A stretch of DNA of 64,000 nt from Megasphaera cerevisiae DSM 20462 (GTDB lineage: Bacteria > Bacillota > Negativicutes > Veillonellales > Megasphaeraceae): contig NZ_LEKT01000004.1 in NCBI RefSeq assembly GCF_001045675.1, positions 41,689 to 105,688 on the forward strand. The letters are read 5' to 3'. The position numbers and the translations under genes are program-made. Below the pieces are notes generated by a model. The model was not told the DNA's origin and ran no database searches. It saw nothing but the letters and a program-made list of their open reading frames with translations. Of the stretch, positions 25,447 through 33,922 are shown piece after piece (position 1 is the first letter of the stretch; each line of letters opens with the position of its first letter).

Positions 25447-26856
25447 ATGGAAACACATATTGCCAGTGAAGCAACACTCCTATACCAGAAAGCCTGCATC
25501 ATCATTGATGCGTATTTAAAAGAAAGTCAGGATGACGCGCCGCTGCAAATCCCAGAGGAATTTAAAAAAGAATTTTTCAGCTTGGTCGACAAGGTCAATC
25601 TAAGTCTTATGGAGGATACGGATAATTTTTATGGATATTTTTTCTTCCAAATGGGGAAAGAAATCCGTTTCGATATCAGTAGCCCCACGGCGGTACATTT
25701 CAAAGGTGCCAAGTATGTTATATATTTCAATCCCGTCATTTTTTTGATTCTGACGGGGCCGCAGATGGAAAGTTCTATTAAGCATGAAATACTCCACATC
25801 GTATCACTGCATCTGCTGCGAGCCAGAGAGCTTCGGGACCGTTACAGCAAGCTGGCGCTGAACATGGCCATGGACGTCGTCGTGAACACCTATTTGGATC
25901 ATCTGCCGCCCTATGCCACTACGCTGTCATGGGTCAATATGAATTATTCTCTGACTCTTCCTCCCTTTGAATCTTTTGAGTATTACGTGGAAAAAATTCA
26001 GACCGCTCTGGATTTGCGCAGTGAAAAAAAAGACCTGCCCGAGGACGATAGTATTCCTGATGAAAAAATCAAAACCTCTTATGACCCCCAAAAAACGCAT
26101 GACATATGGGAAAGCTCTGATGAGGTAGACGCCCAGACTCTGCAGAAGTTTACAGAAAAATATGTCGATGCTTCTCAGAAGGGACAGCTTTCCAATTATT
26201 TGGAAAGTATGATCGACGCCATGAAGGATAGAGAAAGTGAATTACCCTGGAATCTGTATTTAAAAAAGATACTAGGTACTGTCGCCATCGGTCTGAAAAA
26301 GACAACTGCCCGGAGAAACCGCAGGCAACCGGAACGGCTGGATCTTCCCGGCCGTCTCCGAGCGCATAAGGCCAAAATTTTTATTGCCCTTGACATCAGC
26401 GGCAGTATCAGTAACGCCGAGTTCAAGCAGGCGATGCAGGAGGTATTCCGCATTGTAAAAAATTACAATCATGAAATTACGATTATAGAGTGTGACGATG
26501 AAATCAGGCGGACCTATCGTATCCATTCTATCAAAGACATAAAAAACAGGCTGGATATACGCGGTGGGACAAAATTCTCTCCCGTTTTCGACTATGCCAA
26601 CGGCCAACACATCGACCTTCTCGTGTACTTCACAGATGGCAAGGGGGAAGATCGCCTGCTGCCCCATCCCAAGGGCTATAAAATCTTATGGGTTCTTTCT
26701 GGCAAGAGTGATTTCCTTTCCGTAAAAGAGGCCTGCGGCACCATAAAAAAGCTAAAACCGGTAAAAGCCGAAGAAGATCCTCTCGATATGACAGACATCG
26801 AAAAGGGTGGTTATTCCATGAATAATCAGGAAAAAATAAGTATGGATATTGATTAA
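25447..26856 (+). CDS. Putative zinc metallopeptidase with C-terminal VWA-like domain (DUF2201 type)
   Basis: Protein of 469 residues. The N-terminal half has a zinc-peptidase motif SSIKHEILHIVSLH (HExxH, residues 113-117) in a DUF2201/metallopeptidase-like domain. The C-terminal half is a VWA-like domain with the metal-site motif ALDISGSIS (about 315-323) and YFTDGKGED further on. Family members are usually next to a MoxR ATPase, as here. The ATPase may load or activate this VWA protein, with the peptidase domain as effector and the DUF4116 protein as target reader; that mechanism is inference. It ends the operon. Confidence 0.87.
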   Translation: METHIASEATLLYQKACIIIDAYLKESQDDAPLQIPEEFKKEFFSLVDKVNLSLMEDTDNFYGYFFFQMGKEIRFDISSPTAVHFKGAKYVIYFNPVIFLILTGPQMESSIKHEILHIVSLHLLRARELRDRYSKLALNMAMDVVVNTYLDHLPPYATTLSWVNMNYSLTLPPFESFEYYVEKIQTALDLRSEKKDLPEDDSIPDEKIKTSYDPQKTHDIWESSDEVDAQTLQKFTEKYVDASQKGQLSNYLESMIDAMKDRESELPWNLYLKKILGTVAIGLKKTTARRNRRQPERLDLPGRLRAHKAKIFIALDISGSISNAEFKQAMQEVFRIVKNYNHEITIIECDDEIRRTYRIHSIKDIKNRLDIRGGTKFSPVFDYANGQHIDLLVYFTDGKGEDRLLPHPKGYKILWVLSGKSDFLSVKEACGTIKKLKPVKAEEDPLDMTDIEKGGYSMNNQEKISMDID

Positions 26857-26865
26857 AACAGTGCA

Positions 26866-26911
26866 AAATAAAGAAACGAGCTAAGAAGTCTCTTGGCTCG
26901 TTTCTTTATTT
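26866..26911. terminator. Bidirectional intrinsic terminator
   Basis: A 16-bp perfect stem (26866-26881 with 26896-26911, core AAAGAAACGAGC). It serves the VWA operon on plus and probably the amidohydrolase gene on minus. Another inverted repeat, CTTAATCAAT at 26924-26933 and its complement at 26951-26960, lies beside it without a T tract. Confidence 0.75.
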
Positions 26912-26996
26912 GGTACTGCATTTCTTAATCAATACCTATTTACAAAACGCATTGATTAAGGAAAAATAAGATACATATTTATCTCAGAATCAGTAA

Positions 26997-28151
26997 TCAA
27001 AATGGAAAATACAGATTTTTATATCTAATCTTACCATTAATAATCGTGACTTGAGGGAGAATCATTTTTTCTCCGTCAAACTCTTCTCCCATTCTGTTTT
27101 TCAAATGAAAGTTTCTGTCTTCCACACTAAAAATCGTAACATTAGCGGCCGCATTCTGTGAAAGTGTACCTATCCCGTTCGGTAAATGATGAATCCTGGC
27201 AGGCTGATAGGTGCAATCTGCGATTACTTCTTCCAACGGCAATCCCAAATTCAACCACTTGGAAAGGACTACCGGCAATCCCCAACACATATTGCTGAAT
27301 ATACCATTTTGTGTTAAATCCGTAGAAATGATATCTGGCACAAATCCCTGGGCAATCGCCGGTCTGATAACCTTATAACAATGGTTTATCCGTGCATCTG
27401 CGGAATCAAAATACACACCGCGGCTTCTCGCTTCCCACACCGCTTTTTTTACTTCCCCCTTTTCATCAAGGATGGTGCTTCTTTTGCCTTGATAAATATG
27501 ACAAATAACATCACCCGGTCTCATTTTTGAGACAATTTCCTCCATCGGGCAGGGCGGATTGGTGACATGCAGCGTAATCGAGCAGCCTATGGTATCGGCT
27601 AATTCTATCGTTTTATCTAATACGTCGTTTCCAAAGGGTTCGACAACTTCAGCCCCATAACGCAATTTCAATCCTCTTGCATGTTCTGCATCTTTCTCCA
27701 TAATATTTTTTAATGTATCAACGTCATAATACCGCGGATCGACATTTTCAGGATATCGTTCCGTAATTTGTCCCGCCGGAGAAACATTGATGGAATAAAA
27801 AATATTCAAGTAATTGGCATCTACAATATGACTTTTAAAAATTGGCCATGTCGCAATTCCTGAGCTGCCACCATCAATGGTTGATGTAATGCCCATAGGG
27901 ATTAATCCCAGATCTGCGGCAAACCCCGGTTCTGTGGCATCTTTAAAAATATGCGTATGCGAGTCAATCCAGCCGGGGCTCACATAATATCCATCTGCCT
28001 GTATCCTTTCACCGATTTCATATGATACGGTCGGATCATATGCTACAAAATGCCCATTGCAAATTGCTATCGTGCCTTTTTGAATCGTCTTCGTTTCCGC
28101 ATGTATTATATTGCCATTTTCTATCAAAATATCAATATGTTCACTCATCAT
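26997..28151 (-). CDS. Amidohydrolase/deacetylase-family metallohydrolase
   Basis: Dihydroorotase-like metal hydrolase of 384 residues. Metal ligands in order: DSHTHIF (His-x-His), a likely carboxylated Lys in RGLKLRYGAEV, LHVTNPP, ICHIYQG and the Asp in ISTDLTQNG. It resembles the EF_0837/dgaF-neighbour group found in sugar-acid operons, whose substrates are mostly unknown (N-acyl or cyclic amides). ATG at 28151 preferred; the GTG at 28166 is possible. It is the last gene of the catabolic island, 146 bases after an MFS carrier with two stem-loops between them. Confidence 0.82.
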   Translation of the reverse strand: MMSEHIDILIENGNIIHAETKTIQKGTIAICNGHFVAYDPTVSYEIGERIQADGYYVSPGWIDSHTHIFKDATEPGFAADLGLIPMGITSTIDGGSSGIATWPIFKSHIVDANYLNIFYSINVSPAGQITERYPENVDPRYYDVDTLKNIMEKDAEHARGLKLRYGAEVVEPFGNDVLDKTIELADTIGCSITLHVTNPPCPMEEIVSKMRPGDVICHIYQGKRSTILDEKGEVKKAVWEARSRGVYFDSADARINHCYKVIRPAIAQGFVPDIISTDLTQNGIFSNMCWGLPVVLSKWLNLGLPLEEVIADCTYQPARIHHLPNGIGTLSQNAAANVTIFSVEDRNFHLKNRMGEEFDGEKMILPQVTIINGKIRYKNLYFPF

Positions 28152-28218
28152 ACCGCCTTCTTTCACGCATACGTATTTTTATCATACCTTTGAATAGGTC
28201 TTTTGAGATTCGAAACCG

Positions 28219-28282
28219 CAGACGGACGGACTCAGGCTTGGCCCCTGGGTTCACCCCGTCTGCCTGAATACGGCTAAGCCGT
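28219..28282. repeat. GC-rich double stem-loop
   Basis: CAGACGG (28219-28225) pairs with CCGTCTG (28256-28262), with CTCAGG/CCTGGG-like pairing inside, then a perfect palindrome ACGGCTAAGCCGT (28270-28282). It is distinctly GC-rich inside AT-rich surroundings. No T tract follows on either strand, so it is more like a REP-type element than a terminator. Confidence 0.45.
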
Positions 28283-28297
28283 CTTATACAAGATATA

Positions 28298-29605
28298 TTA
28301 ATTAGATGTTACACCAATTTTTTTATTGAAATTAATAAATAAAGAAAATAATCCAATACCAATACCAAAGCAGGCAAACAATACGATTGCCAGAAAGTAA
28401 GATCCCGTAGAACCTACGATCGCCCCGATAACTAGCGGAATAATAGCTCCGCCAATATTACCAACGCAATTCATGCAGCCACCGACGGTACCAATGTTTT
28501 CACGCTGTGCCAATGCTGCCGGTACTGTCCAGTATAAGCACCCTGACCATTTCTGGAAAAACAAAGCCACAGTAATGCAGGCAATAGCCATATACAGGGA
28601 CCTGGATTGACTTAATAAGAGCATAGCACCACCTGTCATTACACCAATCAGCAACAGATTGCCATGCATGATTGTATTATAGTATTTTTTTCCAAATTTA
28701 CGTTTCAACATATCCGTAATCGTGCCGCCCAGCAAACCGCCTAATACACTGACACCGTAAATAATAAACAAAGCGCCGCCTAAGCCTTTGATATCCAAAT
28801 GATGAACTGTAGCCAAGTACATGGGACCCCAGGTCATGAGTCCGTATGCAATAGCGTTGCCGCAGGTAAAGCCAAAGCACATTCCCCAAAAATCTTTATG
28901 CGTAAAATACGTTTTCAGACTCACTTTGACTTTTCCAAGGGCACTATCTGCTTGATTAGCTTGCCATTCTTCTTCCAGCGCACTTTTAATATAATCTCGT
29001 TCCGCCTGATTTACATTTTTATTGGTATCAGGTGTCGTCATCAATTTTCTGCCGCAAATAAGAACGATAAGAGCCGTTAAAATACCGATCGCAATCAATG
29101 CTTCGCGCCAGCCATCCAACCATAATACAAAAAAGGCAACAAGGGGAGCTCCAAAAGCATTTCCCAAGGATGAACCTACATCGACGAGCGCACTGCCTCG
29201 GGACCGTTCAGTTACCGGAAGCCAGATAGACTGCAATTTAGCGCCTGCCGGATAAATTGGCGCTTCTGATACACCCAGCAACGTTCTGATAAACATGAAA
29301 ATTTTGCTGCTGCTGACAAGTCCCGTGAAAATCTGAAATATTCCCCAGCACAAGCCGCCTATCAACAAGATTTTTCCCGGCTTAAATCGATCGCAAAGCC
29401 AGCCGCAGGGAATCTGCATTAATGCATACCCCCAGAAAAAAGCACTGAGTATGGCACCTACTATTTCCGGCGAAAATTGCAATTCCTCCTGAATTTGCGG
29501 CATGCAAACAGATATAACCGCCCTGTCAATATAGTTAATGGTGCAAATAATTGCCAGCATAATAAATACGGTCCATCGTGCATTGGTTTTTTTTGTTTTT
29601 TCCAT
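28298..29605 (-). CDS. MFS transporter, anion:cation symporter type
   Basis: Carrier of 435 residues with 12 predicted membrane segments. The N-terminal NYIDRAVISVCMPQIQEEL and the loop GWLCDRFKPGK are typical of the ACS family (hexuronate, galactonate, phthalate carriers). It probably imports an organic acid by proton symport. GGAAGGTG precedes the ATG. It is one of two related carriers in this island (the other at 32415); both have a short divergent promoter-hairpin unit immediately upstream. Confidence 0.88.
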   Translation of the reverse strand: MEKTKKTNARWTVFIMLAIICTINYIDRAVISVCMPQIQEELQFSPEIVGAILSAFFWGYALMQIPCGWLCDRFKPGKILLIGGLCWGIFQIFTGLVSSSKIFMFIRTLLGVSEAPIYPAGAKLQSIWLPVTERSRGSALVDVGSSLGNAFGAPLVAFFVLWLDGWREALIAIGILTALIVLICGRKLMTTPDTNKNVNQAERDYIKSALEEEWQANQADSALGKVKVSLKTYFTHKDFWGMCFGFTCGNAIAYGLMTWGPMYLATVHHLDIKGLGGALFIIYGVSVLGGLLGGTITDMLKRKFGKKYYNTIMHGNLLLIGVMTGGAMLLLSQSRSLYMAIACITVALFFQKWSGCLYWTVPAALAQRENIGTVGGCMNCVGNIGGAIIPLVIGAIVGSTGSYFLAIVLFACFGIGIGLFSLFINFNKKIGVTSN

Positions 29606-29657
29606 TTAATACACCTTCCTTATACCTAAATAACGTATTAAACATGATTTTTTCTGT

Positions 29658-29760
29658 TTGGTACGGCCATATTATTATGCTATACTATTTGCAAGCATGA
29701 ATCATTGCTGACAGAGGGAATTGAATTCTCAAACAGCGGCAATCATTCCATGCTTTTTAT
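29658..29760 (+). ncRNA. Candidate short transcript divergent from the MFS gene
   Basis: Plus-strand promoter TTGGTA (29658-29663), 17-base spacer, extended -10 TGCTATACT (TATACT 29681-29686). The predicted start near 29693 opens an imperfect stem GCATGAATCATTGCTG / CGGCAATCATTCCATGC ending in TTTTTA near 29758, giving an RNA of about 65 bases that is one hairpin plus terminator. No ribosome site or frame is seen. The rest of the 244-base gap holds no gene. Confidence 0.4.
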
Positions 29761-29849
29761 ATGAGCATGAATGACTTTGATTCTCAAAACAGGCTTTACC
29801 AATCAAATTTTAAAATTTGCGGAAAGTCATTTCCCTCCACAGCCTTACG

Positions 29850-30998
29850 TCAAAACAATTTATTATAAAGATAGCGTATATTTTCCAGCGATAAGTCCTT
29901 GCAGTTATTCACAAGCAGTCTTTTTTGCTGGCTGCCGGCCCGAACCAGGAAATCCATATCTTCCTTTTTGACGCCCAGTTCCTCCAGATTAGTCGGAATA
30001 TGAACTTTTTTTACAATATCTTTGATTTCTTCAATGATGTAGTCCGCCTTTATATTTGCCACTTCCTCATGTTTTTCCGGATATACGGCATCACACAATA
30101 AGGCCAGTCGATCTGTGCAGGCATCTTTGTTGAACTCCATTACGTGAGCAAACAAGATTGCGTTGGATACGCCATGAGGAATATGATATTTACCACCCAA
30201 CGGATAGGACAACGCATGCACAGCCGTCGTACCGGAACCCGTAATGGCAATACCGCCGTAATAGGCGCCAATCAGCATTTCCGTTTTAGCTTCCATATTA
30301 TCCGCATCGGCATAAGCTTGACGGATATTCCGGAAAATCTTAACCGCCCCTTCCTTCGCATACGTGTCACTCAGAATCGTTGCTTTTTTAGAAGTAAAAC
30401 ATTCCACTACATGAGCCAGCGCATCTACCCCAGTCGATGCAATAATCTTCGGCGGCAAATGTTTAATCATGTCTGCATCTAGAATAACGTAATCAGGAAT
30501 CATGCAGGTGTTGACAATACCTTGCTTGGACTGCTGTTCCGGAATCGCGACAATGGAGTTGCACGTGGCTTCGGAACCTGTACCACATGTCGTCGGAATC
30601 ATCAGCGATTTAATATATTTTTTGGCAATCATCGGATCTTTTAGTAAATCGCGAACACCATAATCGGCTCCCAGGACAATGCTGGCCAATTTGGCCGCAT
30701 CCATGACGCTGCCGCCGCCGACTCCAATAATGAGGTCAACATGGGCCACACACACTTCGGCAATAACACGTTCCACATCTTGATACGACGGTTCCGAAGA
30801 AAGATCATCAATAACTGTCGTTTTGACGGCCGCGCAGATTTCTTCAATTCCCTTTGTAAGACCGGCACTGCGAACCCCTTTATCTGTAAAAATCAAGATA
30901 GATGATGTTTGTTCCCGTTTTATTATTTCTGTGATTTTTTCAATACTTCCCGGTCCGGCATAGGTAACTGCCGGAATGGTCAACTGACATTGCTTCAT
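29850..30998 (-). CDS. Iron-containing alcohol dehydrogenase
   Basis: Group III alcohol dehydrogenase of 382 residues: NAD-binding GVGGGSVMDAAK, the stretch PTTCGTGSEAT, and metal ligands in DALAHVVECF, HALSYPLGG and HIPHG. It oxidises an alcohol or reduces an aldehyde with NAD(P). AAGGAGTCG precedes the ATG. It follows the LarA-like gene by 59 bases, so both are probably one transcript with the upstream MFS carrier. Members of this family include lactaldehyde, 1,3-propanediol and hydroxybutyrate dehydrogenases; the substrate here is open. Confidence 0.9.
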   Translation of the reverse strand: MKQCQLTIPAVTYAGPGSIEKITEIIKREQTSSILIFTDKGVRSAGLTKGIEEICAAVKTTVIDDLSSEPSYQDVERVIAEVCVAHVDLIIGVGGGSVMDAAKLASIVLGADYGVRDLLKDPMIAKKYIKSLMIPTTCGTGSEATCNSIVAIPEQQSKQGIVNTCMIPDYVILDADMIKHLPPKIIASTGVDALAHVVECFTSKKATILSDTYAKEGAVKIFRNIRQAYADADNMEAKTEMLIGAYYGGIAITGSGTTAVHALSYPLGGKYHIPHGVSNAILFAHVMEFNKDACTDRLALLCDAVYPEKHEEVANIKADYIIEEIKDIVKKVHIPTNLEELGVKKEDMDFLVRAGSQQKRLLVNNCKDLSLENIRYLYNKLF

Positions 30999-31057
30999 AG
31001 AATCACGACTCCTTCGTTATTTTTATTAATCTCAATAGCTTTTGTTTTTCTGACAGA

Positions 31058-32341
31058 TCAATTCCAATCCCAGTTGCTGACGTTGCCTTTATCATCAAAG
31101 GTAATATTTTCAGGATCAGACATAATGGTCAAATTACTACATATAGCCGCTTCCGGAATGAGCGCTTCGGAAATCCAAAAACGATGCATCAGCAGCGTAT
31201 TATGCAGCCATACTACCTTGGATCCTGCCTGGGAATCCACATTAAGGCAAATCTTAAGCCCAAACTTCATGGCTAGACGGTCATTCGGCATAACCGGCGG
31301 TATATTGGCTGCTTTAGGAACCAAGCTTGTGATATTGTTCGGATAGGTTGCCTCCATATCAATTTTTTTGAAAACACGCATGGTTGTGATATCGGCATTA
31401 CCGATTCCCGTAATATTACCATGCGATTCCTCCGTCAAATCCAGCATAACAATGGCATCAGCATTCGGTTCCCAGCGCCCCATAACGGGTGATCTCCCAA
31501 TGATATTGGGATCTGCACCGGTACCGCTGATATTTTTCCCCAGCTCATCAACAAAAATCGCATCCACCTTTTTAAACGGAATTTTAGGCATCAGAGATTT
31601 TGCTTCCTTCAAATATGCCGGTTCTTCCCGTTCTATTGCATCATGCGGAAAAGCAATGATTTTATACGTTTCATGAAACGCATTTTCAATAATGCCAATG
31701 GCTCTGATATTTGGATATCGCGCTAATATGGTATGTGCAAACTCCCGGATATTTTTTGACATTTGACTAAATCCGCGAGAGTGACAAATATTTGCGCCAT
31801 ATTGCTTTCCCATGCCGATAACAATCATTTTTTGAACACCGCTTTCAATCGGCCCATGAAAGGCAGTGTGTGGTTTAATACGTCCTACAGGAATAATCCA
31901 ATCCGCCTCTGACGCATATTTATCCAATCTTACTTCTAACCCTGAAGCGGACATTCCTACATATACGGTATCCATCGTCGCTTTAATGGGGGCGCCCACA
32001 TTTTTTTCTGACAAGCCAAAATTCAGCAAGATATCTCTTTGTCCTGAAGCAACAGCACCACCGTGGCTTCCCATGGCAGGTATAATGAACGGTTCTCCGC
32101 CGCGCAGCTTAATTTGCCGGACCAATACCTTTACAATATCCGCTAAATGGGAAATTTCACGGCTGCCGCAGGCAATACATACGGAATCTCCCGGTTTGAT
32201 CTCTTGAAGAATATCTCGCTGTTGCAGGGCTCTGCACAATTCTTTGCCTGGATCACCCACATGAGACTGTGGAATTTCATAATTTACCTTGACAAATTTA
32301 GGAATCAAAACGCTTTTTAACAAATTTTCAAACAAATGCAT
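31058..32341 (-). CDS. LarA-like protein (lactate racemase superfamily, DUF2088)
   Basis: Protein of 427 residues with the LarA N-terminal signature: GRIKPHTAFHGPIESG, matching the region where LarA has catalytic His and the Lys that holds the nickel-pincer cofactor, followed by GVQKMIVIGMGKQYGAN. LarA homologues racemise or epimerise 2-hydroxy acids. No larB, larC or larE genes for the cofactor are in the window. The ATG at 32341 is chosen because GGAG lies 9 bases upstream. It sits between a carrier and an iron alcohol dehydrogenase, consistent with use of a hydroxy acid. Confidence 0.78.
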   Translation of the reverse strand: MHLFENLLKSVLIPKFVKVNYEIPQSHVGDPGKELCRALQQRDILQEIKPGDSVCIACGSREISHLADIVKVLVRQIKLRGGEPFIIPAMGSHGGAVASGQRDILLNFGLSEKNVGAPIKATMDTVYVGMSASGLEVRLDKYASEADWIIPVGRIKPHTAFHGPIESGVQKMIVIGMGKQYGANICHSRGFSQMSKNIREFAHTILARYPNIRAIGIIENAFHETYKIIAFPHDAIEREEPAYLKEAKSLMPKIPFKKVDAIFVDELGKNISGTGADPNIIGRSPVMGRWEPNADAIVMLDLTEESHGNITGIGNADITTMRVFKKIDMEATYPNNITSLVPKAANIPPVMPNDRLAMKFGLKICLNVDSQAGSKVVWLHNTLLMHRFWISEALIPEAAICSNLTIMSDPENITFDDKGNVSNWDWN

Positions 32342-32414
32342 TTCTATCATCTCCGATGTGTTTCAACTCTGAATACAAGAACTCGGACATTCTGGTGAAA
32401 ATAGTTCGGCAGTA

Positions 32415-33719
32415 CTAGTCTACCTGTATCTGTTCAATTTTTCCTAAATAGAAAATGTAATTCAGTAAGCCAATGAATAATAAAAATGCAGTGAATAACA
32501 TAGCAAATTCAAAATGTCCTGTCGCACCCACAATAAAACCGGTAACAATCGGGCCAACAACACCTCCAAAGTTAGAAACGCAGTTTTGAATGCCGGCAAC
32601 AATTCCCGTCATATTCCGCGGTGCAATTTCACTGGGGATAGCCCATACCTGAGAAGCCGCGATAACCGTTCCAGACTTGGCGCAGCAAAGTAACAGCAGC
32701 GTAACCCACAACGATTCTGTAATGGCAGCAAAGCCAATAGACGAAGCCAAAATCAAGCCGCCGCACATAAATCCCTTTCTCGTCGCAGTGAGTGAAAAAC
32801 GACCGGAGGAGTGAACTTTATCAGAAGCCCATCCTGCAATGACCTCTGCAAAGGCGCCGCACAAAAGAGGCAATGATGCCGCAAACCCCATTTCAGCAAA
32901 GCTGAGTCCACGATCCTTCATCAAGTACATGGGCAGCCACGTAATAAAGAAATAAGAGCTATAGTTAGTAGTAAAAAAGCCAATACACATAGCCTGTACA
33001 TTGCGATATTTCAGCAGCTGATACCATTTACACGGCATCGTTTTATCTTCATTTCCTACATCAACTCCATCTCGGATATAGGATAACTCAGCCGCATTGA
33101 CGCTTTTATGATCAGCCGGATTATCCTTAAAAAACAGAAACCATACAACAGCCCAAATAATACCTAATGCCCCTAAAACGACAAAGGTTCCCTGCCAACC
33201 GATCTGAATCATCAGCCATGTCAAAATTGGAATACCAAAAGCACCGCCAAATTTCTGCCCACTGTCAAATAACCCGCCAACGGTTGCTCGTTCACTTTTG
33301 GGAAACCAGTTTCTCGTAATAGCCGCATTGCTGGGATATGCACCGGCTTCGCCAATTCCCAAAACCATTCGCAAGCCTAACAACGATTTAAAACCAGTCG
33401 CCACACCTGTCAGACCGGTTGCGATGGACCACCAAAGAACGGATAGCCCCAGCGCTTTTCGCTGTCCTATTTTTTCAGAAACAAAGCCGGCCGGAATTTG
33501 CAATAATGCATAACATAAGAAAAACGCCGACATCAGCATCCCCATTTCTTCTGTAGTAATGCTCAAATCCCGCATAATATGAGGTGTCGCAATCGCCAAG
33601 GTCGTCCTGTCGATAAAATTGATTGCAATAGCTGCCCACATCATGGCGGCAACAGCCCACCGCACATGGGTTCGTTTTTGATCCTGCATTTCCTTGTCTA
33701 TTGCATGTGTTGCTTCCAT
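32415..33719 (-). CDS. MFS transporter, anion:cation symporter type
   Basis: Carrier of 434 residues with 12 predicted membrane segments and ACS-type signatures (NFIDRTTLAIATPHIMRDL, then GFVSEKIGQRKALG). It probably imports a sugar acid or hydroxy acid. GAGGAGG precedes the ATG. It starts a segment with the LarA-like and alcohol dehydrogenase genes. It is a paralogue of the carrier at 28298 in family and layout, suggesting two related substrates. Confidence 0.88.
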   Translation of the reverse strand: MEATHAIDKEMQDQKRTHVRWAVAAMMWAAIAINFIDRTTLAIATPHIMRDLSITTEEMGMLMSAFFLCYALLQIPAGFVSEKIGQRKALGLSVLWWSIATGLTGVATGFKSLLGLRMVLGIGEAGAYPSNAAITRNWFPKSERATVGGLFDSGQKFGGAFGIPILTWLMIQIGWQGTFVVLGALGIIWAVVWFLFFKDNPADHKSVNAAELSYIRDGVDVGNEDKTMPCKWYQLLKYRNVQAMCIGFFTTNYSSYFFITWLPMYLMKDRGLSFAEMGFAASLPLLCGAFAEVIAGWASDKVHSSGRFSLTATRKGFMCGGLILASSIGFAAITESLWVTLLLLCCAKSGTVIAASQVWAIPSEIAPRNMTGIVAGIQNCVSNFGGVVGPIVTGFIVGATGHFEFAMLFTAFLLFIGLLNYIFYLGKIEQIQVD

Positions 33720-33771
33720 TATTATCCTCCTCTATACCTATCATTCAAAATCAATATGATATACTGACACG

Positions 33772-33780
33772 TTATCCACA
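33772..33780 (+). promoter_or_regulatory. Isolated perfect DnaA-box sequence
   Basis: TTATCCACA in the gap upstream of the MFS gene. A single box can arise by chance. Confidence 0.3.
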
Positions 33781-33809
33781 TTTTTTCACGCCGTATATTC
33801 ATGCAATTG

Positions 33810-33906
33810 TGGTATAATAAGAGCAGATGGGGAATGCCTTTCCCTATCCATTCTTCTCTCTTGATGGCTGTATTCCAATGCTCCCATCAAGAGAGTTTTA
33901 TTATGT
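33810..33906 (+). ncRNA. Candidate short transcript divergent from the second MFS gene
   Basis: Extended -10 TGGTATAAT (TATAAT 33813-33818) without a good -35. About 50 bases further on a stem CTCTCTTGATGG pairs with CCATCAAGAGAG and is followed by TTTTATTA, a terminator-like end near 33905. A smaller stem GGGAA/TTCCC precedes it. No frame is seen. The layout matches the unit at 29658 upstream of the other MFS gene, although the sequences differ. Confidence 0.38.
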
Positions 33907-33922
33907 ATTGGATCATTAAAAT

